Counted from the first letter of the stretch, positions 1 to 7,612 are shown. The stretch: 9,978 nucleotides of DNA from Bacteroidota bacterium (GCA_021796135.1 JAJYOQ010000123.1:1-9978); one strand, 5' to 3'. Numbers and translations: made by a program. The notes: a model not told the origin generated them from the sequence alone.

Positions 1-977
1 TGGAAAATAAAAAAATTAAGATAGCAGGAATAGCATTAGTAACACTAATACAAATCTTTTTTATGGTCGGCTGTTCAAGCGATGAGCCGAAAGAAGATAC
101 AGTTAAAAATAAAGAACAAACCGAAAACACCGAACATAGTAAAGCGATAAAACTAACAGACAATGAACTAAAAGAATTTGGCATTGAAATAAAAGAAGCC
201 GCAGCGGGAGTGATTACCAATCACATTGATTTGACTGGTGAAATAAAAGCCGAACCCTCACGCCTCTCGCACATTATCCCCCGTTTCCCCGGAATAGTGA
301 AGGAGGTTTATAAAACGGTAGGGGAAAAAGTCAAGCAGGGTGAGGTTCTAGCAGTAATAGAAAGCAACGAAAGTCTCACCCCTTATGAAGTTAAATCTTT
401 AATGGATGGGATAGTTATCGAATTACATATGGCAAAAGGTGATTTGGTAGGCGGTGATCAGGTAGCTATTACAGTTGCTAACCTTGATAAAATTTGGGTG
501 ATACTCACTATTTATCAACGAGATATTAACAAAATAAAAATCGGGCAGCGTGCTTTGGTTTCTCTTAGTGCTGATGAAAAGGGAGAAGAAGGAACAATCT
601 CTTATGTAAGCCCGGTTGTTGATGAGGCAAGCAGGACAGCATCGGCAAGAGTAATATTGAATAACACTTCGAGAAAATGGCGCCCCGGGATGTTTGTATC
701 GGCAAAAGTAACTGTGAGCGAAAAGGAGTCGCCGCTTGTTATAGAAAAATCTGCTCTTCAAACTCTTGAAGACCTACCTACCGGACAGGCAGGCAATACT
801 GTAGTGTTTGTTAAAGATGGAGAAAGATTTAAGCCGCAGCAAGTTGTAATTGGAAAAGAGAACGATGAAAATGTAGAAGTTGTCTCCGGAATTAAACAAG
901 GACAACAGTATGTGTCTAAAGGTTCATTCACATTGAAAGCTGAAATTCTGAAAGAATCTTTCGGCGGCGAGGAGTGA
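1..977 (+). CDS. RND efflux periplasmic adaptor lipoprotein (CusB/CzcB family), start codon one base upstream of window
   Basis: This is the membrane-fusion subunit that would link the inner-membrane pump encoded next to an outer-membrane channel. The frame is open from base 3, and the first two bases (TG) need only one missing base to form a start codon, so the full protein is probably 325 aa. The N-terminus is then a lysine-rich n-region, a hydrophobic stretch and the lipobox MVGC, with the lipidated Cys at residue 25 (codon 72-74). The internal ATG at 63 would cut the signal peptide away and is rejected. After a charged linker come a barrel-sandwich/lipoyl-like domain (around residues 85-155, with PRFPGIVKEV and SLMDGIVIEL), a beta-barrel (around 155-240, with WRPGMFVSAKV) and a membrane-proximal domain. 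No His-rich or Met-rich N-terminal metal site is visible. Residues 258-265 look like an insertion (see the repeat at 773-793). The pump gene follows after 3 nt, so the two are cotranscribed. The family call is strong; the metal is not determined. Confidence 0.93.
   Translation, partial: ENKKIKIAGIALVTLIQIFFMVGCSSDEPKEDTVKNKEQTENTEHSKAIKLTDNELKEFGIEIKEAAAGVITNHIDLTGEIKAEPSRLSHIIPRFPGIVKEVYKTVGEKVKQGEVLAVIESNESLTPYEVKSLMDGIVIELHMAKGDLVGGDQVAITVANLDKIWVILTIYQRDINKIKIGQRALVSLSADEKGEEGTISYVSPVVDEASRTASARVILNNTSRKWRPGMFVSAKVTVSEKESPLVIEKSALQTLEDLPTGQAGNTVVFVKDGERFKPQQVVIGKENDENVEVVSGIKQGQQYVSKGSFTLKAEILKESFGGEE
773..793 (+). repeat. In-frame palindromic mini-insert inside the adaptor gene (encodes LPTGQAG)
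   Basis: A 21-nt imperfect inverted repeat centred on G783: each position pairs with its mirror across 773-793 except two A/C mismatches (776 with 790, and 780 with 786). It is GC-rich against an AT-rich gene. It encodes LPTGQAG, residues 259-265, within ALQTLED...NTVVFVKDG. In CusB/CzcB relatives, as I recall them, ALQT and VVFV are joined by only a few residues, so about 8 codons look inserted without breaking the frame. Similar coding palindromes occur in other genomes (for example the Rickettsia palindromic elements), but I cannot assign this one to a named family. Confidence 0.6.
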
Positions 978-980
978 ACA

Positions 981-3900
981 ATGAATAGAATAATAGATTT
1001 TGTTTTACGCAACCGACTTTTAATTGTAGTGTTTGCAATAATAGTAATGGCTGCAGGATATATGAGTTACAGACAGCTTCCAATTGATGCTTTCCCGGAT
1101 GTTTCACCGGTGCTTGTTCAGGTCTTTACACAAACTGAGGGATTGGCGCCGGAAGAAATTGAAAAATATGTAACCTATCCGGTGGAAACCGCAATGAACG
1201 GTTTACCGAATCTGCAGCTTATCAGGTCAGTTTCAAATTTCGGTCTTTCGGTTGTCAATATTTATTTCGAAGACGGAACGGATATTTATTTTGCAAGACA
1301 GCTTGTTAATGAACGGCTGACGGAAGCGCGGGAACAAATTCCCGAAGGTTTCGGCAAGCCTGCAATGGGCCCGATTTCTACCGGTATGGGTTTAATTCTC
1401 TTTTATTATCTGGAAGATGAAACCGGTAAATACAGCTTGGAGGAATTAAGAACAATTCAGGATTGGTTAGTTAAATATCAATTACAAACAGTTTCGGGTG
1501 TTACTGAAATACTTGGAATAGGCGGCTGGGAAAAACAATACCAGGTTGTAGTAAATCCCAACTCATTGCTACGTTATGATATAACAGTTAACGACGTTGT
1601 TGATAAAATCAAAGCGAATAATTTAAATGTCGGCGCTCAGTTCTTAGAAAAAAATGCGGAAGAATTTATTGTACGTTCAACAGGACTTACTTCCAACATT
1701 GAAGACCTTAACAATATTGTGTTAAAATCTGAAGATGGAGTTCCGATTTATTTAAACCAGGTAGCAAATGTAAAAACAGGCGGAGCTATCAGGCGGGGTG
1801 TTCAAACAAGCAACGGTGTGGGCGAAGTTGTTGCCGGGATGGTTGTTAAATTGTTTGGAACAAACTCTTCAACTGTAATTAAGAATGTTGAAGATAAGTT
1901 AGCTGAAATAAACAAGTCTCTTCCCAAAGGTATAAAAATAATTCCATACTATCAGCAAAAAACTCTTGTTGAATCAGCCGTAAAAACTGTAACAGATGCA
2001 CTGCTTGAAGGAATCGTTTTGGTGGCTATAATATTAATGGTATTCCTTGGTGCAATAAGACCAAGCGTGGTAGTGGCAATTGCAATCCCTTTCTCGGTTC
2101 TTTTTGCAATGATCGGTATGAAGTTTTTCGGAATTTCTGCAAACCTAATGTCGTTTGGCGGCTTGGCAATAGCAATCGGCATGATGGTGGACGGAGCCGT
2201 TGTTATTGTTGAAAATACAGACCGGCTTTTACGCACAAGCAACCCAGACGAATCCAAAATTCATATAATAGCAAAAGCTAGTAAAGAAGTTATAAGACCA
2301 ATTACTTTTGCAGTGATGATAATTATAATTGTTTTCCTTCCGTTATTCACACTTCAGGGAGTTGAAGGAAAAACGTTCAGACCGCTTGCTTATACAATTG
2401 CACTGGCAATGTTTGGTTCTTTATTGTTTGGAGTTTTTGTGGCTCCGGTTCTCTCTTCATTTTTTATGAAAAAACACACCCCTAAAGGACAAGCAAAGAA
2501 AAATTCTACTCACGAAGAAAACAAGAATGAACTTTCATCTTCAGAAGAAGAACAAATCTGGATACTGAAATTATTAATAAAAATTTATAAGCCGGTTGTA
2601 ACTTTCTTTGTCAAGACAAGAATGGCTGCAATTGCACTTGCAGTAATTTTAATAATTATTGGTGTTCTCATCTTTCCGCAATTAGGTTCTGAATTTACGC
2701 CCACTCTGCAGGAAGGAACATTAGTATTAAGAATGGCGATGGCTCCTTCAATCTCTCTTACTGAAAGTACACGGCTTACTCTTATTGCAGAAAGAAGATT
2801 AATGAAGATCCCGGAAGTTACCGGCGTAGTAACAAGAATAGGCAGAGGCGAAGTCGGCGCTCATACTGACCCGGTTAACAGTGCTGAAATGTATGTATTG
2901 CTAAAACCAAGAGATCAATGGAGAAACCACGCAACACAGCAGCAGCTTGAAGAAAATATAAGGCGTGATTTTGGAGAGATACCGGGAGTATTTACAAACT
3001 TTACCCAGCCAATACAAATGACGGTTGATGAATTATTGGAAGGCGTTAGAGCTGAACTAGCAATTAAACTTTTCGGAACCGACCTTGAAACATTAAAAAA
3101 CAAAGCAGATGAAGTTGCCGCTCAAATCAAAAAGGTTAATGGTTCCGCCGATGTGCAGGTTGACCAGGTATCGGGCGCTCCGCAATTAAGTATTTTAATC
3201 AATCGTCACGAAATTGCACGCTACGGAATAAACGTTAATGATGTACAACAAGCAATCAGAGCTGCAATTGGCGGTGAAACTGCGGGGCAAATATTTGAAG
3301 ATGTAAAACGGTTCGATATTTATGTCCGCTTCGAAGAGGAGTTCAGAAAAGATATGAATTCTATCGGGGCTTTATTAATTAAATCTCCATCCGGTGTCGA
3401 AGTTCCGTTAAGTCAGTTATCGGAAATTAAAGAAGTGGTTGGACCGCGCCAAATAACACGTGAAAAGAACCAGAGATTTATTACTGTCCAGTCCAATGTA
3501 GTGGGGCGCGACATAGGTTCATTTGTAAAGGAAGGGCAAAATGTTATTGACAGCAAAGTAAAACTTCCACCGGGATATTTTGTAACGTGGGGTGGTCAAT
3601 TTAAACTGCAGCAGGAAGCTAATGCAAGATTAGCAGTAGTAGTTCCAATTACACTGTTAATAATTTTCATTATGCTTTTCTCAAGTTTTAATTCTCTAAA
3701 GAATTCTTTGCTGATATTCTTAAACATACCTTTGGCTTTAGTTGGCGGAATTGTTGCTTTGTGGATTTCCGGGCAAAATCTTTCCGTGCCGGCTTCAGTA
3801 GGGTTTATTGCTTTATTCGGTATTGCACTGCTTAACGGTATTGTATTGGTAACATATTTAAACCAACTGCGGATGGAAGGGTTGAGTGTTGATGATGCCT

Positions 3901-4127
3901 CAATCCAGGGAGCGTGCTTAAGAGTAAGGCCGGTTTTAATGACCGCTCTTGCCGCAGCCTTAGGAATGATACCGCTTTTGTTCGCAACTGGAATTGGAAG
4001 CGAAGTACAAAGACCTTTGGCAACTGTTGTAATTGGCGGATTGGTTACTTCAACCACGTTAACATTATTAGTTATACCGGCTTTATACAAGTGGTTTGCA
4101 ATTAAGGTAGCGGAAGGTGAAATGTAA
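981..4127 (+). CDS. cusA/czcA: Heavy-metal efflux RND transporter, CusA/CzcA family
   Basis: This is the proton-driven inner-membrane pump of a tripartite metal exporter. At 1048 aa it has normal family length. It starts at the ATG 3 nt after the adaptor stop, with GAGGAG at 969-974 as ribosome binding site. It has TM1 near residues 10-30, a first periplasmic porter half (RQLPIDAFPDVSPVLVQV), a TM2-TM6 block from about residue 340, a cytoplasmic Lys/Glu-rich linker around 496-530, a second porter half and a final TM block ending at the C-terminus. The TM4 proton-relay motif reads GMMVDGAVVIVEN, with D404 and E411. The first Asp of the CzcA-type DFG motif is Ala398, as in CusA. PIQMTVDELLEGVRA and WGGQFKLQQEA in the second half read more like CzcA. 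The methionine pattern of CusA is only partly present (RYGI instead of RYGM), so Cu/Ag versus Zn/Co/Cd/Ni stays open. The family call is very secure. Confidence 0.96.
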   Translation: MNRIIDFVLRNRLLIVVFAIIVMAAGYMSYRQLPIDAFPDVSPVLVQVFTQTEGLAPEEIEKYVTYPVETAMNGLPNLQLIRSVSNFGLSVVNIYFEDGTDIYFARQLVNERLTEAREQIPEGFGKPAMGPISTGMGLILFYYLEDETGKYSLEELRTIQDWLVKYQLQTVSGVTEILGIGGWEKQYQVVVNPNSLLRYDITVNDVVDKIKANNLNVGAQFLEKNAEEFIVRSTGLTSNIEDLNNIVLKSEDGVPIYLNQVANVKTGGAIRRGVQTSNGVGEVVAGMVVKLFGTNSSTVIKNVEDKLAEINKSLPKGIKIIPYYQQKTLVESAVKTVTDALLEGIVLVAIILMVFLGAIRPSVVVAIAIPFSVLFAMIGMKFFGISANLMSFGGLAIAIGMMVDGAVVIVENTDRLLRTSNPDESKIHIIAKASKEVIRPITFAVMIIIIVFLPLFTLQGVEGKTFRPLAYTIALAMFGSLLFGVFVAPVLSSFFMKKHTPKGQAKKNSTHEENKNELSSSEEEQIWILKLLIKIYKPVVTFFVKTRMAAIALAVILIIIGVLIFPQLGSEFTPTLQEGTLVLRMAMAPSISLTESTRLTLIAERRLMKIPEVTGVVTRIGRGEVGAHTDPVNSAEMYVLLKPRDQWRNHATQQQLEENIRRDFGEIPGVFTNFTQPIQMTVDELLEGVRAELAIKLFGTDLETLKNKADEVAAQIKKVNGSADVQVDQVSGAPQLSILINRHEIARYGINVNDVQQAIRAAIGGETAGQIFEDVKRFDIYVRFEEEFRKDMNSIGALLIKSPSGVEVPLSQLSEIKEVVGPRQITREKNQRFITVQSNVVGRDIGSFVKEGQNVIDSKVKLPPGYFVTWGGQFKLQQEANARLAVVVPITLLIIFIMLFSSFNSLKNSLLIFLNIPLALVGGIVALWISGQNLSVPASVGFIALFGIALLNGIVLVTYLNQLRMEGLSVDDASIQGACLRVRPVLMTALAAALGMIPLLFATGIGSEVQRPLATVVIGGLVTSTTLTLLVIPALYKWFAIKVAEGEM

Positions 4128-4132
4128 TGGAA

Positions 4133-4171
4133 GATGGGTGTTGGAATAGTGAAATGATGGAGTGTTGGAAT
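4133..4171 (+). repeat. Two-copy direct repeat, GATGGgTGTTGGAAT type
   Basis: GATGGGTGTTGGAAT at 4133-4147 recurs as GATGGAGTGTTGGAAT at 4156-4171, differing by one inserted base, about 23 bp apart and immediately after the pump stop codon. It is noncoding. It may be a remnant of a simple intergenic repeat or slippage product. No function is evident. Confidence 0.55.
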
Positions 4172-4214
4172 GAAGGATTCCGTCATAATAAAATCTTAGT
4201 AATCCGTCTCAGTG

Positions 4215-4319
4215 TTTCTCTGTGCAATTCTCTGTGGCTTTCTGTGTAACTAATGCTTTTAAGAATTACACAGAGTTCTATCGAGAATCCGCCGCGGCGG
4301 AACAGAGTTCACAGAGAAA
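4215..4319 (+). repeat. Long imperfect inverted repeat of CTCTGTG/CACAGAG units
   Basis: The main content of the 265-bp gene-free spacer between the pump and the P-II gene. TTTCTCTGTG at 4215-4224 is the exact complement of CACAGAGAAA at 4310-4319. Further in, TCTGTGTAA at 4241-4249 is the exact complement of TTACACAGA at 4266-4274, leaving a 16-nt loop. Between these, CTCTGT at 4230-4235 can pair with ACAGAG at 4302-4307. The right arm is longer than the left because an extra GC-rich palindrome lies inside it. As RNA this would fold into a long hairpin and could end or attenuate pump transcription, or protect the 3' end, but it has no T-tract typical of an intrinsic terminator. The unit resembles intergenic CACAGAG repeats I have seen in many environmental genomes; that is recollection, not a search. 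Confidence 0.7.
4270..4310 (+). repeat. GC-rich palindrome bracketed by a 9-bp direct repeat, nested in the CACAGAG repeat
   Basis: TCCGCCGCGGCGGA at 4288-4301 is a perfect 14-bp palindrome, far more GC-rich than its surroundings. The 23-nt block holding it (4279-4301) is flanked by ACAGAGTTC at 4270-4278 and again at 4302-4310. Taking out the block plus one copy of the 9-mer makes the right arm of the larger hairpin nearly match the left arm in length. This is what insertion of a tiny palindromic element with target duplication would leave. The host repeat is itself rich in ACAGAG, so the duplication could instead be pre-existing. Confidence 0.55.
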
Positions 4320-4380
4320 TTTCTCCGAGCAGAAAAATGGAATAAGAAATAGAGAAAATCAATAATTGTTAAAAACTAAT

Positions 4381-4385
4381 AAGGA
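4381..4385 (+). promoter_or_regulatory. Ribosome binding site that decides the P-II start
   Basis: AAGGA lies 7 nt before the ATG at 4393. The frame could also open at a TTG at 4366, adding nine residues (MLKTNKECY) absent from P-II proteins, but that TTG has no comparable site in front. The ATG gives MKEIKAII, the usual P-II N-terminus. Confidence 0.7.
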
Positions 4386-4392
4386 ATGCTAT

Positions 4393-4734
4393 ATGAAAGA
4401 AATAAAGGCCATAATAAGAGATTTCAAACTTGATAGTGTAATCACTGAGCTTAAGAAGATTGAAGGACTACCTGGGATTACTATTTCAGAGATTAAGGGG
4501 TTCGGTAAATCCAAAGCAAAAGGTGCAAGAGATAAAATTAGTGAGGGGTTACACGAGTTTGTGCCAAGAATTAAACTTGAACTGGTAGTGCATAATAACA
4601 TTGTGAATGATGTTGTAGATGTAATTCAACGAACAGCGCACACCGGAAATCCGGGTGACGGAAAAATATTTGTAACCAATTTAGAGAATGTTGTAAAGAT
4701 AAGAACAAATGAAAGAGGAGAAGAAGCAATATGA
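4393..4734 (+). CDS. P-II family signalling protein, metal-pump-associated type (PII-NG-like)
   Basis: A small trimeric P-II (GlnB/GlnK fold) protein, 113 aa against 112 for E. coli GlnB, to which it aligns without gaps apart from one extra residue near the start. P-II proteins bind ATP/ADP and often 2-oxoglutarate and control partners through the T-loop. The B-loop is intact (TGNPGDGKIFV, residues 84-94) and so is the C-loop region (KIRTNERGEEAI). The T-loop (about 37-58, FGKSKAKGARDKISEGLHEF) is lysine-rich and has Gly52 where GlnB has the uridylylated Tyr51. Ser40 replaces Gln39, which in GlnB/GlnK helps bind Mg-ATP-2-oxoglutarate. Classical nitrogen signalling is therefore unlikely. A P-II subgroup linked to CusA/CzcA pumps has been described as PII-NG, and the upstream pump fits it. 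The stop overlaps the next start as ATGA, so it is also coupled to the CcmE-like gene. The P-II fold is certain; the ligand and partner are unknown. Confidence 0.9.
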   Translation: MKEIKAIIRDFKLDSVITELKKIEGLPGITISEIKGFGKSKAKGARDKISEGLHEFVPRIKLELVVHNNIVNDVVDVIQRTAHTGNPGDGKIFVTNLENVVKIRTNERGEEAI

Positions 4735-5078
4735 AAATATCAAAACTAATATTGCCGGCAATCTTTATCGTGGTTAGTGTAATAATGTATTTTACTTATT
4801 TCGCACCAACAAAAGAACTAGGCTCGTTCAGTAAATTCAGCCCGGGCAGTGAGATTAACCAGCAAATAAATGTTGCTGTTGTTAAAACAAAAGGATTTGA
4901 AAGAGATGCAAGCGGCGGCATTACTTCCTTTTATGCAAGAGATAAAGACAATGTCGAATTAATAATTACTCTTCACGAACCGGCACCGGCAGAGATTGCG
5001 AATGCAGAAGTTGTTGAAGTCAATGGGCATATGCACGGGAATAGTATTACTGCTTCGAAGGTTACGATTATCAAATGA
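4731..5078 (+). CDS. ccmE: CcmE-like OB-fold membrane protein lacking the heme-attachment motif
   Basis: CcmE is the periplasmic heme chaperone of system I cytochrome c maturation: it holds heme covalently and passes it to CcmF. This 115-aa protein has the expected layout: a short cytoplasmic start, one TM anchor (about residues 5-24), then an OB-fold domain with INVAVVKTKGFERDASGG and AEVVEVNGHMHGNSITASKV, matching the CcmE ending VVVxGxxxGxxFxAxxV. Family members continue with the heme-binding His or Cys and a Tyr (HxxxY or CxxxY, as in CPSKY). Here the protein stops at KVTIIK, exactly before that point. None of the three downstream frames before 5121 shows such a motif. The start is the ATG overlapping the P-II stop, with AGAGGAG at 4714-4720. 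ccmF follows 42 nt later, which strongly supports the assignment. It is either a variant that hands over heme noncovalently or a shortened copy. Confidence 0.75.
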   Translation: MKISKLILPAIFIVVSVIMYFTYFAPTKELGSFSKFSPGSEINQQINVAVVKTKGFERDASGGITSFYARDKDNVELIITLHEPAPAEIANAEVVEVNGHMHGNSITASKVTIIK

Positions 5079-5120
5079 TAAAGGTTTAAGAAAAATTATA
5101 AAATTATCGGAGAAATATTT

Positions 5121-7490
5121 ATGATAGGTAATATTCTTTTGGTTGCGGCGTTACTGTTTGCCCTATATTCATTTATAATGTATTATAGATCATACAAAGG
5201 TTCTAATACGATTGGTAAAGCCAGGATTGGTTATCATTTAACTACTATAACTGTAGTTATTGCATCAGCATTATTGCTTCTTTTGATATTAAAACATCAA
5301 TATCAATATAAATATATATTTGAATACAGCAGCAGCGATCTTTCAACCGGACTGTTAATTTCTTCATTCTTTGGCGGACAGGAAGGAAGTTTTTTACTAT
5401 GGCTTTTATTTACTGTGCTGATTGGGTTGGTGGTTATTAATCAAACTTCAAAAGAAAAAAATTTTGAAGCACCGGTAATGATGCCCTTCCTTGTTGCGGT
5501 TGTGTTTCTGCTGCTTATGGTAAATCCATTATTAAAAAGTCCGTTTAACTATTTATGGGCAGACCCAAATTATATTGACCCAAAATTTATTAACCAGAAT
5601 ATCCTGGGATATTCATTTATGAATAATTTTATATTTCAGGATAATAGCGGTAAATCTTTTGTTAAGATAAGCGAAGAGCTAATTAATGCTATTAAAGCAA
5701 ACGGACTATCCACCGATAATCTAATCGTTCAGGGGAAAGGACTGAATCCATTATTACAAAACTTTTGGATGCAGATTCATCCACCGGTATTGTTCTTAGG
5801 ATTTGCGCTTGCCACAACTCAATTCTCTTTTGCCATTGCTGCATTAATTAAAAATGAATACAAGACCTGGTTAAAATTCAATTTGCCCTGGACATTGGTT
5901 ACGGCATTATTTTTAGGGCTTGGAATAATGATTGGCGGTTACTGGGCTTACGGAGTTTTAGGATGGGGCGGTTATTGGGCTTGGGACCCGGTCGAAAATT
6001 CAAGTCTTATACCATGGATATTTTCCGTGGCTTTGCTGCATACGCTTATTGTTCAAAAACAATCCCAAACTGAACACAAGCTGGGAAGTTTGACAAGGAC
6101 TAATTTAATATTATCGGTTTTCACTTTTGCCTTGGTTGTTTACAGCACCTTCCTTACCCGCAGCGGAGTTCTTTCCGAAGCTTCAGTTCATTCATTTAGC
6201 GACCCGGGTTCTTTTGTTTATTCTGTTCTTATTATTTTTCTTATAGGTTTTGTTCTATCTGTATTTGTAGGAATTTATAAAAGAAGAAAAACTTTAAATA
6301 ACAACAAAGCTCTTTCTCAGAATATTTTGTCGCGGGAGCTTGGACTTTTTTATGGCTCAATGCTTTTGATTGGTTCTGCCGTTGCAATTCTTTTCGGCAC
6401 TTCCGCTCCAATATTCGGCAGTTCTGTGGATTTAAGTTTCTATAACCAGATAAACTTACTCATTGCTGTTTTTATGGTTCCCTTAATTGGATTTACTTTA
6501 TACTCATATTGGCAAAATACTCCTATAGATGTTTTTATTAAAAGAACAGCAATATCAATAGCGGCTTCAATTATAATTACTTTTCTCCTCTTATACTTAA
6601 CGGGTATTTGGGATTTTCTTTACGGTCTGCTTTTATTTGCATCAGCTTTTGCAATAATTACCAACCTTGAACTTATCCTAAAATTCAATAAGAAATTTAT
6701 TTTTATGGGCGGTCATATTGCGCATATTGGTTTCGGAATATTCTTGGTCGGAGCGCTTTTCAGCGGTGTGCTCTCAAAATCCCAAACTTTAGATCTCCCG
6801 AAAAATAATAGTCAATCTGCATTCGGTAAAAGGTTAACTTATCTTGGAAATGAACCGATAGACAACGGCAAGAAATATGCTTTCACAGTAAAAATAGATG
6901 ATGGAAATAAATCATTCCTTTCTAAACCGGTAATGTATATATCGGAATATAACAACAGTTTAATGAGAGAGCCGGATATTTTAATAGGTGCCGCTCAAGA
7001 CCTTTATATTTCACCGCTGTCATTTCAAGAAGGGAATGATGCGGGGACTAAAGAAATTGATTTAAAGAAAGGAGTGCCTTACAAGATAGGCAATTCAGAA
7101 ATACTCTTTGAAAAATTTGACCTTCCAAAAGATGCGATGGAAAAGATGACGAACAAAGAACCATTCGATATTCGTGCAGCGATGAAAATTACTTCTAACG
7201 GGATTTCTAAAAATTTCAGCATTATTGTCAATGATTCACTGCAAAATAGTTTTCAAATAGAAGAGGAAGGGTTAACTTTTACCGTTTCACATTTCGACGT
7301 TAAAGGAATGATAGAGTTAAACGTAATGGATTCAAATAATACTAAAAAGGAAGAAGCTAAGGCAGATATACTTTCTATTGAATTCAGGGAAAAACCTCTT
7401 ATAAACCTCGTATGGTCCGGAGTGCTTCTGATGTCAATCGGATTTTTAATAATGTTAATAAGAAGGTTTCGTGAGATAAGAATTGAGTAA
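5121..7490 (+). CDS. ccmF: CcmF, cytochrome c heme lyase component (system I)
   Basis: A polytopic inner-membrane protein of the heme-handling family that, with CcmH-type partners, attaches heme to apocytochrome c CXXCH sites in the periplasm. Start: ATG at 5121 with GGAGA at 5109-5113. The tryptophan-rich heme-handling signature WGGYWAWDPVENSSLIPWI spans residues 282-300. The four expected heme-ligand or heme-access histidines are visible: H220 (QIHPPVLFLGF), H307 (LLHTLIVQ), H357 (SVHSFSDPGSF) and H535 (HIAHIGFG; H532 lies nearby). TFLTRSGVLSEASVHSF is also diagnostic. A large soluble periplasmic domain (about 558-757, with MREPDIL and DLYISPL) precedes the last TM (about 762-780). At 789 aa it is longer than E. 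coli CcmF (about 650) but resembles long forms in other phyla. No other ccm gene follows; ccmA-D and ccmG/H must lie elsewhere or be absent. Confidence 0.95.
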   Translation: MIGNILLVAALLFALYSFIMYYRSYKGSNTIGKARIGYHLTTITVVIASALLLLLILKHQYQYKYIFEYSSSDLSTGLLISSFFGGQEGSFLLWLLFTVLIGLVVINQTSKEKNFEAPVMMPFLVAVVFLLLMVNPLLKSPFNYLWADPNYIDPKFINQNILGYSFMNNFIFQDNSGKSFVKISEELINAIKANGLSTDNLIVQGKGLNPLLQNFWMQIHPPVLFLGFALATTQFSFAIAALIKNEYKTWLKFNLPWTLVTALFLGLGIMIGGYWAYGVLGWGGYWAWDPVENSSLIPWIFSVALLHTLIVQKQSQTEHKLGSLTRTNLILSVFTFALVVYSTFLTRSGVLSEASVHSFSDPGSFVYSVLIIFLIGFVLSVFVGIYKRRKTLNNNKALSQNILSRELGLFYGSMLLIGSAVAILFGTSAPIFGSSVDLSFYNQINLLIAVFMVPLIGFTLYSYWQNTPIDVFIKRTAISIAASIIITFLLLYLTGIWDFLYGLLLFASAFAIITNLELILKFNKKFIFMGGHIAHIGFGIFLVGALFSGVLSKSQTLDLPKNNSQSAFGKRLTYLGNEPIDNGKKYAFTVKIDDGNKSFLSKPVMYISEYNNSLMREPDILIGAAQDLYISPLSFQEGNDAGTKEIDLKKGVPYKIGNSEILFEKFDLPKDAMEKMTNKEPFDIRAAMKITSNGISKNFSIIVNDSLQNSFQIEEEGLTFTVSHFDVKGMIELNVMDSNNTKKEEAKADILSIEFREKPLINLVWSGVLLMSIGFLIMLIRRFREIRIE

Positions 7491-7567
7491 AAGAAGTCTC
7501 TTGAAATATGAAAGCTCCAGTTAAAATTGAAGATAATTAAGAAAAATTTCATCAGGAATATCGTAAT

Positions 7568-7594
7568 CGTAATACTTTTATCTCTTGTGCGTCT
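7568..7594 (+). promoter_or_regulatory. Candidate ECF-sigma promoter before the sigma factor gene (autoregulation)
   Basis: TAAT at 7570-7573 near -35 and TGCGTCT at 7588-7594 near -10, with 16 nt between AAT and CGTCT. The element matches the one at 9118-9144 at 14 of 22 upstream positions plus all of CGTCT. CGTC at -10 and AAC-like at -35 with a 16-17 nt spacer is the usual ECF layout; here the -35 is AAT. The distance from CGTCT to the sigma ATG is 18 nt, giving a very short leader in which AGGA (7602-7605) is the ribosome binding site. The rest of 7491-7612 shows no gene. Confidence 0.5.
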
Positions 7595-7612
7595 TTATAT
7601 TAGGAATATTTA

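Noticed and set aside
63..65. ATG at 63 as the start of the adaptor gene
   Set aside because: It would begin two codons before the lipobox Gly-Cys and remove the whole signal peptide. The frame is open to the window edge and a start codon one base outside fits.
2485..2510. A decayed second copy of the coding palindrome in the pump linker (TPKGQAKK resembles LPTGQAG)
   Set aside because: Dyad symmetry is missing and the likeness rests on a few bases in a lysine-rich linker.
3596..4186. Long minus-strand reading frame of 196 codons opposite the end of the pump gene
   Set aside because: It is an antisense shadow of strongly conserved pump sequence, with no ribosome binding site or recognisable protein.
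4186..4209. A third ECF-style promoter (TAATA ... CGTCT) before the P-II gene
   Set aside because: Spacing is one base shorter, similarity to the other two is weak outside CGTCT, and it overlaps the edge of the repeat region about 180 bp from the gene.
4366..4392. N-terminal extension of the P-II protein from a TTG at 4366
   Set aside because: The nine extra residues are not found in the P-II family, and AAGGA is well placed for the ATG at 4393.
5079..5120. Frameshift that would extend the CcmE-like protein into a heme-binding tail
   Set aside because: Reading the other frames gives residues such as NDKGLRKIIKLSEKYL, without a convincing HxxxY or CxxxY motif.
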